From Sphingobacterium daejeonense (lineage in GTDB: Bacteria; Bacteroidota; Bacteroidia; Sphingobacteriales; Sphingobacteriaceae): a DNA stretch of 64,000 bases. A program made the translations under genes and the position numbers. The notes under the pieces are model-generated. The model was not told where the DNA came from. It made no database searches and worked only from the letters and a program-made list of their open reading frames with translations. Shown here piece by piece: positions 8,315 to 19,705 of this stretch. How positions within the stretch are numbered: the first letter of the stretch is position 1; every line of letters starts with the position of its first letter. The stretch spans positions 2,666,001 through 2,730,000 of the forward strand of contig NZ_LR590470.1 of the NCBI RefSeq assembly GCF_901472535.1. Reading direction: 5' to 3'.

Positions 8315-10750
8315 TTATTCGTAATAATATACCCTTTTAACTCGACTTGAAATATTTACTAATAGCTCATATGGAATAGTTCCAATTGCCTGGGCTGATT
8401 CCATTAAACTTGGAAAAACTATCACCTCATCCCCTACTTGGACATCCTGGCCAGTGATATCGAGCATACACATATCCATACAGATATTTCCAACTGTACT
8501 CACTAATTGACCATTAATTTGCATTTTTCCAACTGAATTACCAAACCTTCTCGAATATCCATCCGCATATCCTATTTTGACAGTAGCAATCTTACTGTCT
8601 TTAGACAATACTCCTTTACGATCATAACCTACTGTTTCTCCTGCAGTTAACTCCTTTATCTGTGTAACGGTAGTTTTTAGACTGCTAACTTGTTCTAGGT
8701 TCGAAAAATTCCTGTCCATATCAACTCCGTATAGCCCAATTCCTAATCTAACCATATCCATATGTGCTTCTGGCCATCGAACAATAGCAGATGTATTAGC
8801 CACATGCTTGATGAATGTATACCCCAGTCCTTCCTCCAGTTCTTGCGCAGCGGAACGATAGCTATTTATTTGTTGTAAAGTAAAATCATCTTGATTGAGG
8901 TCTCCCGAAGCAACCAAATGCGTGAAAAACGATTGAACATGAACCTGATCCTGATTTTTCAGCTTTTCTATAACAGTTTTTATCTCTGCCGGAAAAAACC
9001 CCAACCGGTGCATACCCGTATCTAATTTTAGATGAATATTGAATCCGTGGATGTCATTCTCCTTTAAGAAATCTATAAATTCATCTAAAAAACTCATACT
9101 ATATATTTCAGGCTCTAAATTATGTTGCAATAAGGTTTGAAAGGTATCTCGGTCTGGACTCAATACCATAATAGGTAATGTTATTCCTGCATTTCTCAAT
9201 TCAACACCTTCATCAGCGAATGCAACAGTCAGATAATCTACCTTACTGAACTGTAATAAATTTGCAACCTCAAAACTACCGCTACCATAAGAAAATGCTT
9301 TTACCATGGCCATCAGTTTAACTCCTTTTGGAATTAAACTCCTATAGAGCATCAGATTATTTGAAATAGCATTTAGATTGATTTCCAAAACAGTACCATG
9401 GGACCTTAAGGCCAACCGTTGTACAACCCGCTCAAAAAGAAATTTCCTCGCTCCTTTTACTAAGATACTTTCATTGTGAAAGTCCAATTCTGTAAAATGG
9501 GACAATAGAGATTCCGTATTTTCAAAGCTTGTCTTGGTTTCAATATCAATATTGTTTAACCAATCGTAATCTGTACCAACCCATATAAAACGTTGCAACT
9601 GTGAGCTATTCAAAAGTGAAACCAATTTCTGTTGTAACTTGTCACTTTCCGCAAGACCCTCCATCTCCGAAAGAATCAATGTTTTTTTGCTGTGTTGGTT
9701 CTGCTGATTTAGAAATTCTAACGAAATTTTTAACGATGCGAGGTCGTTGGAATAAGAATCATCAATTATTGAAGAATGATTGATACCCTTTTTCAATTGC
9801 AAACGCATTTCTAAAGGTTTTAATCCTTGAATTCTTTCAACAACCGTCTCTGCATCATAACCAAGATAATACATCGTTGCAATGCAACTCATGATATTCT
9901 CAATTGAAGCACGGTCAGTAAATGGAACTTGGCAAATACAAATTACTTCTCCAATACGAACTTTCAATTTACTGGTATTCCCCGACCTATCTTCAGATAT
10001 AAGTTGAACCTGATCATGATCAGATTTCCCCCAACTCACCATTCTTACATCAGGATTTACCATCTCTTTTTCTAAATAATCAGATCCGGCGATTAAGGCA
10101 TCAACAGATTTAAAAAGCTTAATTTTTTCAACTAATTTCTCCTGTTTACTTTCAAAATTCTGAGAATGGGCAACTCCAATATTAGTAAAAATACCAATAG
10201 TAGGCTGAATCATCTGTTGAAGTTTTTCCATTTCGCCAGGCTCACTAATCCCTGCTTCTATTAAAGCCAAGTCATACTGAGGACCTAGGTTCCATAAAGA
10301 GAGCGCAACTCCCAATTGAGAATTATAGCTTTTTGGACTTTGGTAAACTTTCTTTTCAGGCACCAACAATTGATAAAGCCAAGCTTTTACGATCGATTTC
10401 CCATTACTTCCAGTTATTCCTATTATAGGAATATTAAATTGTTTGCGATGATAAGTAACCAATGTTTGCATAAACTCCAAAACATCGGAAACCAATATAA
10501 CATTGACATCAGTTTTATCGTTCAGAAAAGGAATAGAATTTGAAATAACGAAACTCCGAATTCCTTTTTCGTAGGCATCTGGAATAAAATCATGACCATC
10601 ACGAGTGGCTTTAAGGGCAAAAAACAAAGATTCTTCAGGATTGTTTACCTTCCGGCTGTCGTATACTAGTTCGCTGATTTTTGACGATAAATCATTTGAT
10701 TTAAAAGCTGTTACTTTTAATACTTCGCAAATAAATTTAATAGTATACAT
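8315..10750 (-). CDS. murF-alr: Bifunctional UDP-MurNAc-tripeptide:D-Ala-D-Ala ligase / alanine racemase
   Basis: 811 residues, intact. The N-terminal half is a Mur ligase: ATP loop GITGSNGKS at about 112-120 (Ser where Thr is usual), then EAGISEPGEME and GVAHSQNF. The C-terminal half (from about 450) is a fold-type III alanine racemase: AMVKAFSYGSG holds the PLP lysine (residue 484), and RLGIGLYGVD and GYADGY are present. It makes D-Ala by racemisation and adds D-Ala-D-Ala to the peptidoglycan precursor. The fusion is characteristic of Bacteroidota. The gene is divergent from recX. Confidence 0.95.
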   Translation of the reverse strand: MYTIKFICEVLKVTAFKSNDLSSKISELVYDSRKVNNPEESLFFALKATRDGHDFIPDAYEKGIRSFVISNSIPFLNDKTDVNVILVSDVLEFMQTLVTYHRKQFNIPIIGITGSNGKSIVKAWLYQLLVPEKKVYQSPKSYNSQLGVALSLWNLGPQYDLALIEAGISEPGEMEKLQQMIQPTIGIFTNIGVAHSQNFESKQEKLVEKIKLFKSVDALIAGSDYLEKEMVNPDVRMVSWGKSDHDQVQLISEDRSGNTSKLKVRIGEVICICQVPFTDRASIENIMSCIATMYYLGYDAETVVERIQGLKPLEMRLQLKKGINHSSIIDDSYSNDLASLKISLEFLNQQNQHSKKTLILSEMEGLAESDKLQQKLVSLLNSSQLQRFIWVGTDYDWLNNIDIETKTSFENTESLLSHFTELDFHNESILVKGARKFLFERVVQRLALRSHGTVLEINLNAISNNLMLYRSLIPKGVKLMAMVKAFSYGSGSFEVANLLQFSKVDYLTVAFADEGVELRNAGITLPIMVLSPDRDTFQTLLQHNLEPEIYSMSFLDEFIDFLKENDIHGFNIHLKLDTGMHRLGFFPAEIKTVIEKLKNQDQVHVQSFFTHLVASGDLNQDDFTLQQINSYRSAAQELEEGLGYTFIKHVANTSAIVRWPEAHMDMVRLGIGLYGVDMDRNFSNLEQVSSLKTTVTQIKELTAGETVGYDRKGVLSKDSKIATVKIGYADGYSRRFGNSVGKMQINGQLVSTVGNICMDMCMLDITGQDVQVGDEVIVFPSLMESAQAIGTIPYELLVNISSRVKRVYYYE

Positions 10751-10770
10751 GATTCTGCAAATAAAGAACG

Positions 10771-10806
10771 AAGTTCATCATTTTTTTTAAAAGTTCATCA
10801 TTTTTT
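10771..10806. repeat. Twin 16-bp direct repeat in the murF-alr/recX divergent promoter
   Basis: AAGTTCATCATTTTTT occurs exactly at 10771-10786 and 10791-10806, a 20-bp period (about two helical turns). It fills most of the gap between the two divergent start codons. It could be a binding site or a simple tandem duplication. Confidence 0.55.
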
Positions 10807-10819
10807 GAAGATTTGCATT

Positions 10820-11311
10820 ATGGACGAACCGATAAAAAAACAAAAGACATTTACGCCACTGGAAGCTAAGAGAAAAGCAGAATCATATTGTGCTTATCAA
10901 GAGCGCTCCCAACAAGAGGTGCGTGACAAACTATATGGCTGGGGGCTGCACAAAACAGATGTGGAAAATATAATCGGTTATCTAATCGAAGAAAATTTCC
11001 TGAATGAAGAAAGGTTTGCGAAGGCTTATGCGTTAGGAAAATTCAGAATCAAGGGTTGGGGTAAAATAAAGATCACGCAGGGGCTAAAACTTAAGCAGGT
11101 ATCGACTCCACTCATCAAAATCGCTTTAAAGCAAATCGAGCCAACCGATTATTTTGAAAAATTAACTGCCATTATTATCAAAAAATCGAATTTGATTAAA
11201 GAGTCAGATCCATATAAAAAAAGAAATAAGCTATATCAATATGCATTGGGTCGAGGGTATGAAAATAATTTAATTTTAGAGGTACTGAAAGACAACGATT
11301 TGGGCGATTAA
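10820..11311 (+). CDS. recX: RecX family regulatory protein
   Basis: About 163 residues from the ATG at 10820 (MDEPIKKQ); an ATG at 10805 would add five residues. The three-helix RecX repeats are visible: AYQERSQQEVRDKLYGWGL, VENIIGYLIEENFLNEERFAKAYA (split by me for length), and the C-terminal KRNKLYQYALGRGYENNLILEVL. RecX binds RecA filaments and limits recombinase activity. Here it is not next to recA but divergent from murF-alr. Confidence 0.85.
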   Translation: MDEPIKKQKTFTPLEAKRKAESYCAYQERSQQEVRDKLYGWGLHKTDVENIIGYLIEENFLNEERFAKAYALGKFRIKGWGKIKITQGLKLKQVSTPLIKIALKQIEPTDYFEKLTAIIIKKSNLIKESDPYKKRNKLYQYALGRGYENNLILEVLKDNDLGD

Positions 11312-11356
11312 TGAAATATTTTTCAAAAAATAATTTTAGGATTTCAATTTTCTCTC

Positions 11357-11364
11357 TATATTTG
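11357..11364 (+). promoter_or_regulatory. -7 box of the tRNA-Gly/tRNA-Leu operon
   Basis: TATATTTG matches the Bacteroidota -7 consensus TAnnTTTG, 11 nt before the tRNA-Gly. The expected -33 TTTG is only weakly matched (TTTTAG near 11334). Confidence 0.6.
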
Positions 11365-11375
11365 CACCACGTCAA

Positions 11376-11448
11376 GCGAAAGTAGCTCAGTTGGTAGAGC
11401 ACAACCTTGCCAAGGTTGGGGTCGCGAGTTCGAATCTCGTCTTTCGCT
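11376..11448 (+). tRNA. tRNA-Gly (GCC)
   Basis: 73 nt cloverleaf: acceptor GCGAAAG/CTTTCGC, D arm AGCTCAGTTGGTAGAGC, anticodon loop with GCC (CTTGCCAAG), T arm GGTTCGAATC-type (GAGTTCGAATCTC). No encoded CCA. Confidence 0.96.
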
Positions 11449-11453
11449 CAGTT

Positions 11454-11538
11454 GCCTAGGTGGTGGAACTGGTAGACACGCAGGACTTAAAATCCTGTTC
11501 CTGTTAAAGGAGTGCGGGTTCGATTCCCGCCCTAGGTA
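11454..11538 (+). tRNA. tRNA-Leu (UAA)
   Basis: 85 nt class II tRNA: acceptor GCCTAGG/CCTAGGT (one G-U), anticodon TAA (ACTTAAAATC), a long variable arm, and T arm CGGGTTCGATTCCCG. It is 5 nt downstream of tRNA-Gly in the same transcript. Confidence 0.96.
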
Positions 11539-11550
11539 CGAAAACAAAAA

Positions 11551-11575
11551 GCCTGTCGCAAGACAGGCTTTTTTT
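11551..11575 (+). terminator. tRNA operon terminator
   Basis: Stem GCCTGTC/GACAGGC (11551-11557, 11562-11568) with a GCAA tetraloop and T7. It ends the Gly-Leu tRNA transcript. Confidence 0.9.
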
Positions 11576-11857
11576 GTTTAGACATAAGACATAAGACATT
11601 GGGATCAGTTTCAAAAGGATGGATCAGTTTCAAAACCTGTGGACTATTTAGATGACTATAAAGCGGGATATTATTAAAATCTCAATCATATTTAGTATTT
11701 AGCAGTTAGGATTTAGATGACTGTAAAGCGGGATATTTTTAAAATCAATATATCCAAGTCTAATTTTGACAGTCGCTATGCCGTGGTTGTTATCCCCATC
11801 TGTTACTGAAATCATTTTTAAAAAATTTAAACATAAAGGGATTATTCAACCAACCCC

Positions 11858-12345
11858 AGAGATGTGTCACAAATATAGAAATAATTATACGGCGCCATCC
11901 AACCCCAGAGGGGTGTCACTATTATAGAAATGATTATACGGCGCCATCAAACCCCGCTAGGGGTGCAACTATTCTAGAAAAAATAAGACCATTGTCATAT
12001 TCTAGTGGCAGGTGGGGACACCTGCCACGGCGAGAAAACCCCATCGGGGTAAAATGCCGGAGGCATGAAATAACTCTTAAATGCCGTAGGCATGAAATAT
12101 CTCTTAAATGCCGTAGGCATGTAATATCTATAGAAATGAAAATCACCTCAAATACCAACGCCGTAGGTGTGGCATGTTTGTTAACCCCAGAGGGGTGTAA
12201 CTATTATAGAAAAGATTATACGGCGCCACACAACCCCGCTAGGGGTGCAACTATTATAGAAAAAATAAGACCATTGTCATATTATAGTGGCAGGTGGGGA
12301 CACCTGCCACGGCGAGAAAACCCCAGAGGGGTGTCACTATAAATT
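11858..12345. repeat. Interspersed palindromic (REP-like) repeat cluster
   Basis: A run of short inverted repeats 20-40 bp apart: ACCCCAGAGGGGT, ACCCCGCTAGGGGT, ACCCCATCGGGGT, ATGCCGTAGGCAT (three tandem copies) and GGCAGGTG...CACCTGCC. Related clusters lie at 39625-39865, 40790-40850, 59605-59970 and 61416-61840, always in intergenic DNA. Copies vary in their loops while the stems stay paired. Confidence 0.8.
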
Positions 12346-12400
12346 GCTGGTTATTTAAATGACAATCCACACTTCCGAACAAACTAAAATCCTGCAATGC

Positions 12401-12540
12401 GCCTAAATAGTTTCCCAAGCTAAAGCTTGAGAATGACAAGGTTTCTTGGGAGGGCTAAAGGGGGAATTGGGCGGGAAATGGTCGCTGCGGCAACCACTTC
12501 CCGCCCAATTCCCCCTTCACTAAACGAACGAGCGTGTCAT
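12401..12540. repeat. Double-hairpin repeat element, copy A
   Basis: Begins GCGCCTAAATAGTTTC. A small hairpin (12412-12420/12425-12433, loop TAAA) leads into GAATGACA. Then a long hairpin has 25-nt arms at 12458-12482 and 12493-12517 (24 of 25 paired) and a 10-nt loop. It ends near CGTGTCATTCC. Copy B at 39905-40050 has the same order with different stem sequences. Confidence 0.75.
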
Positions 12541-12844
12541 TCCCTCTCCTAAGAGAAGGAAACTATTTAATGAACTATTCACGTCTGTTTTGAATGAGCG
12601 AAGATTACATGCCGTCGTGGCTGTTATCCCCATCTACCACTGAATACTTTTCTATGGCCCCCAAAATCTAACTACTAAATACTAACTACTAAATACTTTA
12701 AAAAACCCATTTATAATCCATAGATAAAATCTATCTATTCATCCATTCATCTTCAATTTTATTTATCTAACTTTAATTAAATTTAAAGAGGAAAACCAAT
12801 TATGCCGATTCTCCTTTAAATCTTACGACACTATAGACGTTTAA

Positions 12845-15176
<2,332 letters not shown>

Positions 15177-15177
15177 T

Positions 15178-15362
15178 ATTGAGATGTGAGATATGAGAAG
15201 TGAGATATGAAACGTGGGAATTAATTCTTGCATAATCTACAATCAAAATAAAAATAGAGGAGATTACTCCTCTATTTTTATTTTGCAATTTCTCTATTAA
15301 ACCAATATTAGTCGAAATCCCTTTTCTCACATCTCATATCTCATATCTCATATCTAATCCCC
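15178..15362. repeat. Degenerate GAGATATGAGATGTGA short-period repeats
   Basis: Runs of a 7-8-nt unit (GAGATRTGAGAT) on the + strand at 15178-15215 and its complement (CTCATATCTCACATCT) at 15328-15358, so the two runs face each other across the katG terminator. Similar runs lie at 15787-15860 and 59510-59575. Confidence 0.6.
15250..15286 (+). terminator. katG terminator
   Basis: Stem AAAAATAGAGGAG/CTCCTCTATTTTT (15250-15262, 15267-15279), loop ATTA, then a T-rich tract. Confidence 0.75.
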
Positions 15363-15368
15363 CATCTC

Positions 15369-15752
15369 CTAGCCAAGCATTTCTTTTACCACTTCCCTGT
15401 CTTCTAAATCAAAATAGGTGCAAGTTTTTAGGTCTAAATCCACTTTCCAATAGCTTATTCCAGTTTCGGCACTCATTTTCAAAAACTCTTCAAACGTTGT
15501 TTTTCCTTGTTGATGGGCCAATAATTCATTTTTAAAAATATGAGCATTCACATCTTTAGAAATATTAATTGCTTCGTATTTGTCAGGAGATTCTACTCGG
15601 CAATCCTTTCCGAAAAAAATTTCTTTACCATTTGAAACAAAATATTCAAATCCTGTAACACCTAATTCCTGAATTTCTTTAATGTAATTTGGAAAATCAG
15701 CTCCTGTTTTCACTTTGGAATGAGCCGCCTCAATTTGTTGAATGTTAAACAT
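15369..15752 (-). CDS. DUF1398 (YbcV-like) family protein
   Basis: 127 residues. GADFPNYIKEIQELGVTGFE, FVSNGKEIFFG and the closing GISYWKVDLDLKTCTYFD follow the DUF1398 pattern ('yW.vDl...tv.Y'). These are small soluble proteins of unknown function found in phage-related and chromosomal settings. It stands alone between two short-period repeat runs. No key residue can be judged because the activity is unknown. Confidence 0.75.
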   Translation of the reverse strand: MFNIQQIEAAHSKVKTGADFPNYIKEIQELGVTGFEYFVSNGKEIFFGKDCRVESPDKYEAINISKDVNAHIFKNELLAHQQGKTTFEEFLKMSAETGISYWKVDLDLKTCTYFDLEDREVVKEMLG

Positions 15753-15865
15753 ATATCTTACTATTTCAAATTATCTTTTATACCGTCATCCCACATCTCA
15801 TATCTCACATCTCATATCTACTATAAATTTCTAATGTCTTATGTCTAATGTCTAATGTCTATTTC

Positions 15866-16123
15866 TCACAAAAAAACCAATTTCCAGGCTTTTTGAATTT
15901 CATTCTGATCCAGGAATTCTTTAGCCTTTAGCAGCTGATGGGTCATTCTGGTATTTTCATCACCTATAAAAGCATTCAAGAGTTCTTGAATTTCAGGTTC
16001 AAATTTGAAAACATCAATTTCCTCATCAGTCGGAAATCGATCAATAGAAGCTAACTTGTCCAGGTCATTTTCATTGAAAATGCCGGAATTGACAATAAAA
16101 CTAGGTAATTCTGTTATATGCAT
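15866..16123 (-). CDS. Hypothetical protein (85 aa)
   Basis: Starts MHITELPSFIVN and is mostly helical and acidic (FPTDEEIDVFKFEPEIQELL), with no signal peptide or membrane segment. It starts 6 bp after the icd terminator hairpin on the same strand. I do not recognise a family. The codon pattern looks normal for the region, so it is probably a real gene. Confidence 0.5.
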   Translation of the reverse strand: MHITELPSFIVNSGIFNENDLDKLASIDRFPTDEEIDVFKFEPEIQELLNAFIGDENTRMTHQLLKAKEFLDQNEIQKAWKLVFL

Positions 16124-16129
16124 AAAAAA

Positions 16130-16153
16130 AGCTGAACCTTGTAAAGTTCAGCT
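16130..16153 (-). terminator. icd terminator
   Basis: Stem AGCTGAAC/GTTCAGCT (16130-16137, 16146-16153) with an 8-nt loop. On the minus strand it is followed by T7, just after the icd stop. Confidence 0.85.
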
Positions 16154-16175
16154 TTTAAATTTCAAATCCAAAGAA

Positions 16176-17438
16176 TTAAATCTTCTCGATTATTTTATCT
16201 GCAAATTCAGAAGTTTTCACCAAGGTTGCGTCTTCCATAAGGTTATAGAAGTCAATAGTAACTGTTTTGTCTTTGATGGTTTGTGCTAGCGCATCAACGA
16301 TCGCATCTGCAGCCTCTTTCCATCCCATATATTCCAACATCATTACACCGCTCAAGATTACAGATGATGGATTCATTGTATTTGTATTGGCAAATCTTGG
16401 AGCAGTACCATGCGTTGCTTCAAAGATGGCGTGGCCAGTCTTGAAATTGATATTTGCGCCAGGAGCAATTCCTATACCTCCTACCAAAGCAGCTAAGGCA
16501 TCAGAAATATAATCTCCATTTAGATTAAGCGTAGCAATAACATCATAATCCTGAGGAGCAAGGAGAATCTGTTGCAAGAAATTATCAGCGATCACATCCT
16601 TTATAATCAATTTACCGGCTTCCTCAGCAGATTTTTGCTCAGCATTCGCGGCATCTTGACCGTCCTTAGCTTTTGTCTGTTCCCACTGGTTCCAAGTATA
16701 AACTTGATCGCCAAATTCTTTTTCAGCCAATTCATAACCCCAGTTTTTAAAGGCACCCTCCGTAAACTTCATGATATTGCCTTTATGAACTAATGCTACA
16801 GACTTCCTACCTTCTGCAAGAGCAAATTCAATAGCAGCTCGTATTAAACGCTTCGAACCCTCTTCAGAAACAAACTTCAATCCTACACCGGTCGTATTGC
16901 TAAAGTTATAATCAACGTTTAGATCATTCTTTAAGAAATCTTGAATGCGTTTCGCTTCAGCACTTCCAGCAGCAAACTCAATACCTGCATAGATATCCTC
17001 AGTATTTTCCCTAAATACGACCATGTCAACCCTTTCTGGGTGCTTTACAGGTGAAGGAACACCCTCATACCACTTTGTAGGACGTTGGCAAACATATAAA
17101 TCCAATTCCTTGCGCAATGCAACATTTAGAGACCTTATACCACCTCCAATCGGAGTGGTCAACGGTCCTTTTATGCCAACTAAATATTCCTTAAAAACAT
17201 CCAATGTTTCCTCTGGCAACCAACTGCCAGTTTCATTGAAGGCTTTCTCACCAGCTAAAACTTCCTTCCAATTGATCTTTCGCTTGCCATTATATAGTTT
17301 TTCTACTGCGGCATCGAATACACGGACAGAAGCATTCCAAATATCAGGACCTATGCCATCTCCAATAATGAAAGGAATAGTAACTTGATCTGGAACATTT
17401 AATTTACCGTTTGATTCTATACTTATCTTATCTGACAT
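16176..17438 (-). CDS. icd: Isocitrate dehydrogenase (NADP-type)
   Basis: 420 residues, intact. Converts isocitrate to 2-oxoglutarate and CO2 in the TCA cycle. [14 protein letters not shown] opens the fold, [21 protein letters not shown] is the substrate loop (its Ser corresponds to the E. coli phospho-Ser), [15 protein letters not shown] follows, and [20 protein letters not shown] plus ATHGTAP close the active site. It lies 21 bp downstream of the antiporter gene on the same strand and ends at its own terminator. Confidence 0.95.
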   Translation of the reverse strand: MSDKISIESNGKLNVPDQVTIPFIIGDGIGPDIWNASVRVFDAAVEKLYNGKRKINWKEVLAGEKAFNETGSWLPEETLDVFKEYLVGIKGPLTTPIGGGIRSLNVALRKELDLYVCQRPTKWYEGVPSPVKHPERVDMVVFRENTEDIYAGIEFAAGSAEAKRIQDFLKNDLNVDYNFSNTTGVGLKFVSEEGSKRLIRAAIEFALAEGRKSVALVHKGNIMKFTEGAFKNWGYELAEKEFGDQVYTWNQWEQTKAKDGQDAANAEQKSAEEAGKLIIKDVIADNFLQQILLAPQDYDVIATLNLNGDYISDALAALVGGIGIAPGANINFKTGHAIFEATHGTAPRFANTNTMNPSSVILSGVMMLEYMGWKEAADAIVDALAQTIKDKTVTIDFYNLMEDATLVKTSEFADKIIEKI

Positions 17439-17459
17439 ATGCTAATTTTTAATTATATA

Positions 17460-19597
17460 TTATTTTTCTTTGCTGAACATATTTCCAATCTCACGACTGA
17501 TTCTTCTAAAGATTGGAGCAGTTTGAACATCTTCGTATTCATCGATATGCTGATCTTCCAACCTCGATGGGAAGATTAAGATCAGGTTTTGGTTTTTGTA
17601 GTATTTACCTACTCTCTTCGCCAAGCCATCTAAAGAATCTCTGTAAGAAACATCTCCATATCTTGCTGAAACAAAAACCAATAAGGAATCCGAATTGCTG
17701 AAAGTTGCCAATCCGTAAATATTATCCCAATCTTCATATTCTTCAAATGTTACAGGAACACTTGATTTCAGATTGTCAAGCATTAATTCTACGGCCCTAT
17801 GGCTACGTCTATTACAAACAAATGTAATAGGAAGAGAAAGTTCCGAAGCTAATTTTGTCATTTTCTCCATCCAATAAGCAAAACCTACTTCTGATTCTGC
17901 CATCGGAGGAACAAAAATGGTAATCATCTTATTGGTGATAAATGGCTTTTCAATCCTACACATCATTAGCGTAGCATCCGTCCTATTTAATATACTTTCA
18001 GTCTTCTCTCCTACAATTTTTTCAACAAAACTAGTTGCACTGGGCCAACCAAGGATTAAACAATCTGCAAAAGCTTCCTTCGAAGCACTGCTAATACCAC
18101 TCGCAATATTAAAGTCAACCTTGGTCATTAAATCTACTTCGGTTTCCGAACCAGAAGCATATTTCGCCATTTTATCTAAGTTCTGTCTAGCTTCATATAA
18201 GTTCCTTTCAGCTTGCTCATCATTGGGAACTACCGAAAGAATATTTAAAGGATGCGGAGATTTCTTCGATTTTACCAATGTTGCAAAATCCAAAATGGCC
18301 TCCATATTATTGAGGTTCGCAATAGGAATAATTATCTGTTCCTCATGCTCTTCAACATGTTCAATGTGTTCTGTATGTTGACGGCCTTCCAAAACAATCT
18401 TCTTGGACGCATTTTCAGTTACAATAGATGCAATTATACAACTTACTAAAATTAGAATAATCGTTCCGTTCAATACGTTTTCATCGATAATATCATTGTT
18501 ATAACCAACCATGATTATCGCTAATGTTGCTGCAGCATGTGCATTACTTAAACCAAAGATTAAGTTCCGCTCATTCTTTGAATATTTAAAAGCCCATTGG
18601 GTTGCAGTTGCAGCTAAGAACTTACCAACAATTCCAACCAATGTCAGCGCACCAGCAACATAAAAAACAGTCCATCCTGTGCTATTTGTTATGACACCGA
18701 TATCAACAATCATACCTACGGAAATCAAGAAGAATGGAATGAAAATCGCATTTCCGATAAACTCTATTCGGTTCATCAAGGCTGATGAATGAGGTATTAA
18801 TTTATTGAGCGCTAAACCCGCAACAAAGGCACCAATAATCGGCTCCAGATTCGCCATTTCTGCCAGGAAAGCCGCAAAGAAAACAACTGTTAACACAAAA
18901 ATATAATGACCTGTTTTCTCACTTTCAACCTTTTCAAAAAACCATTTCGCAATCTTCGGGATAACACCGAACATAATAAACAAAAAGATGGCAAAGGAAA
19001 CTCCAAGTGTTATCCAGAATTCATTGGTAATCTCCCCTTGAGAAGCACCTTTAATTACAGCTAAGATAATTAATACAGCAGTATCAGTTAAAATAGTACC
19101 ACCGATCGTTATGGCCACCGCTTCATTCTTGGATATACCATACCGATTTACAATTGGATACGATACCAAAGTATGCGTAGCAAACATGCTCGCAATTAAA
19201 ATACTTGTTAATAGACTGTAATCTAAAATATAATAACAAACCGGAAAACCGATGGATATTGGAATGATAAAAGTGAAAAAACCAAACATCAATGATTTAT
19301 GTTTAGTCTTTTTAAATTCATTCATATCTAGCTCTAAAACCAGCTATAAACATAATATAAAGCAAACCAATTGTTGAGAACAAGTCAACTGCTGAATTCT
19401 TCTCCTAACCAGTTCAACCCATGGGGACCAATAATTATCCCAGAAATAATTAACCCAATAATTCCAGGAACCTTTATAGGTCTCAATAAAATGGGAGATA
19501 ATAAAATAATAAATAATACTAAGGAAAAAATAAGGACCGGATTGGTCAAAGGTGCCTCAAAAGCGTGAATTAAATGGTCAAAAATTTTATCGCTCAT
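17460..19597 (-). CDS. CPA2-family cation:proton antiporter with UspA-like tail (two apparent frameshifts)
   Basis: Na+/H+ or K+/H+ exchanger of the inner membrane. After repair it has about 711 residues: some 12 transmembrane segments in the first 400, including EPIIGAFVAGLALN, the CPA2 core. A His/Glu-rich linker (about HTEHIEHVEEHEEQ) then leads to a cytoplasmic part resembling two universal-stress-protein domains. The first 70 residues (19597-19385) and the rest (from 19325) are in different frames; extra bases near AGCAGT (19388) and TTTT (19341) explain both shifts. It is probably co-transcribed with icd. Confidence 0.85.
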
Positions 19598-19705
19598 ATA
19601 ATTATTTCTGTAGTTCTATACAATTGAAAACACAGATTGTTTTCCCGTGAAAGATAAGTAAAATTAAGGAAAGTATACTTTACGATAGTTAAAAAGCCAA
19701 GAATG

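Noticed and set aside
11992..12342. Open frame of 116 codons across the repeat cluster, with KCRRHEI-type peptide repeats
   Set aside because: The peptide repeats only translate the ATGCCGTAGGCATGAAATAT palindromes; similar frames appear wherever the repeat lies (59.8 and 61.4 kb).
11858..12345. Possible CRISPR array
   Set aside because: Units are palindromes of differing sequence with irregular, similar spacers; there is no constant repeat with unique spacers and no cas gene.
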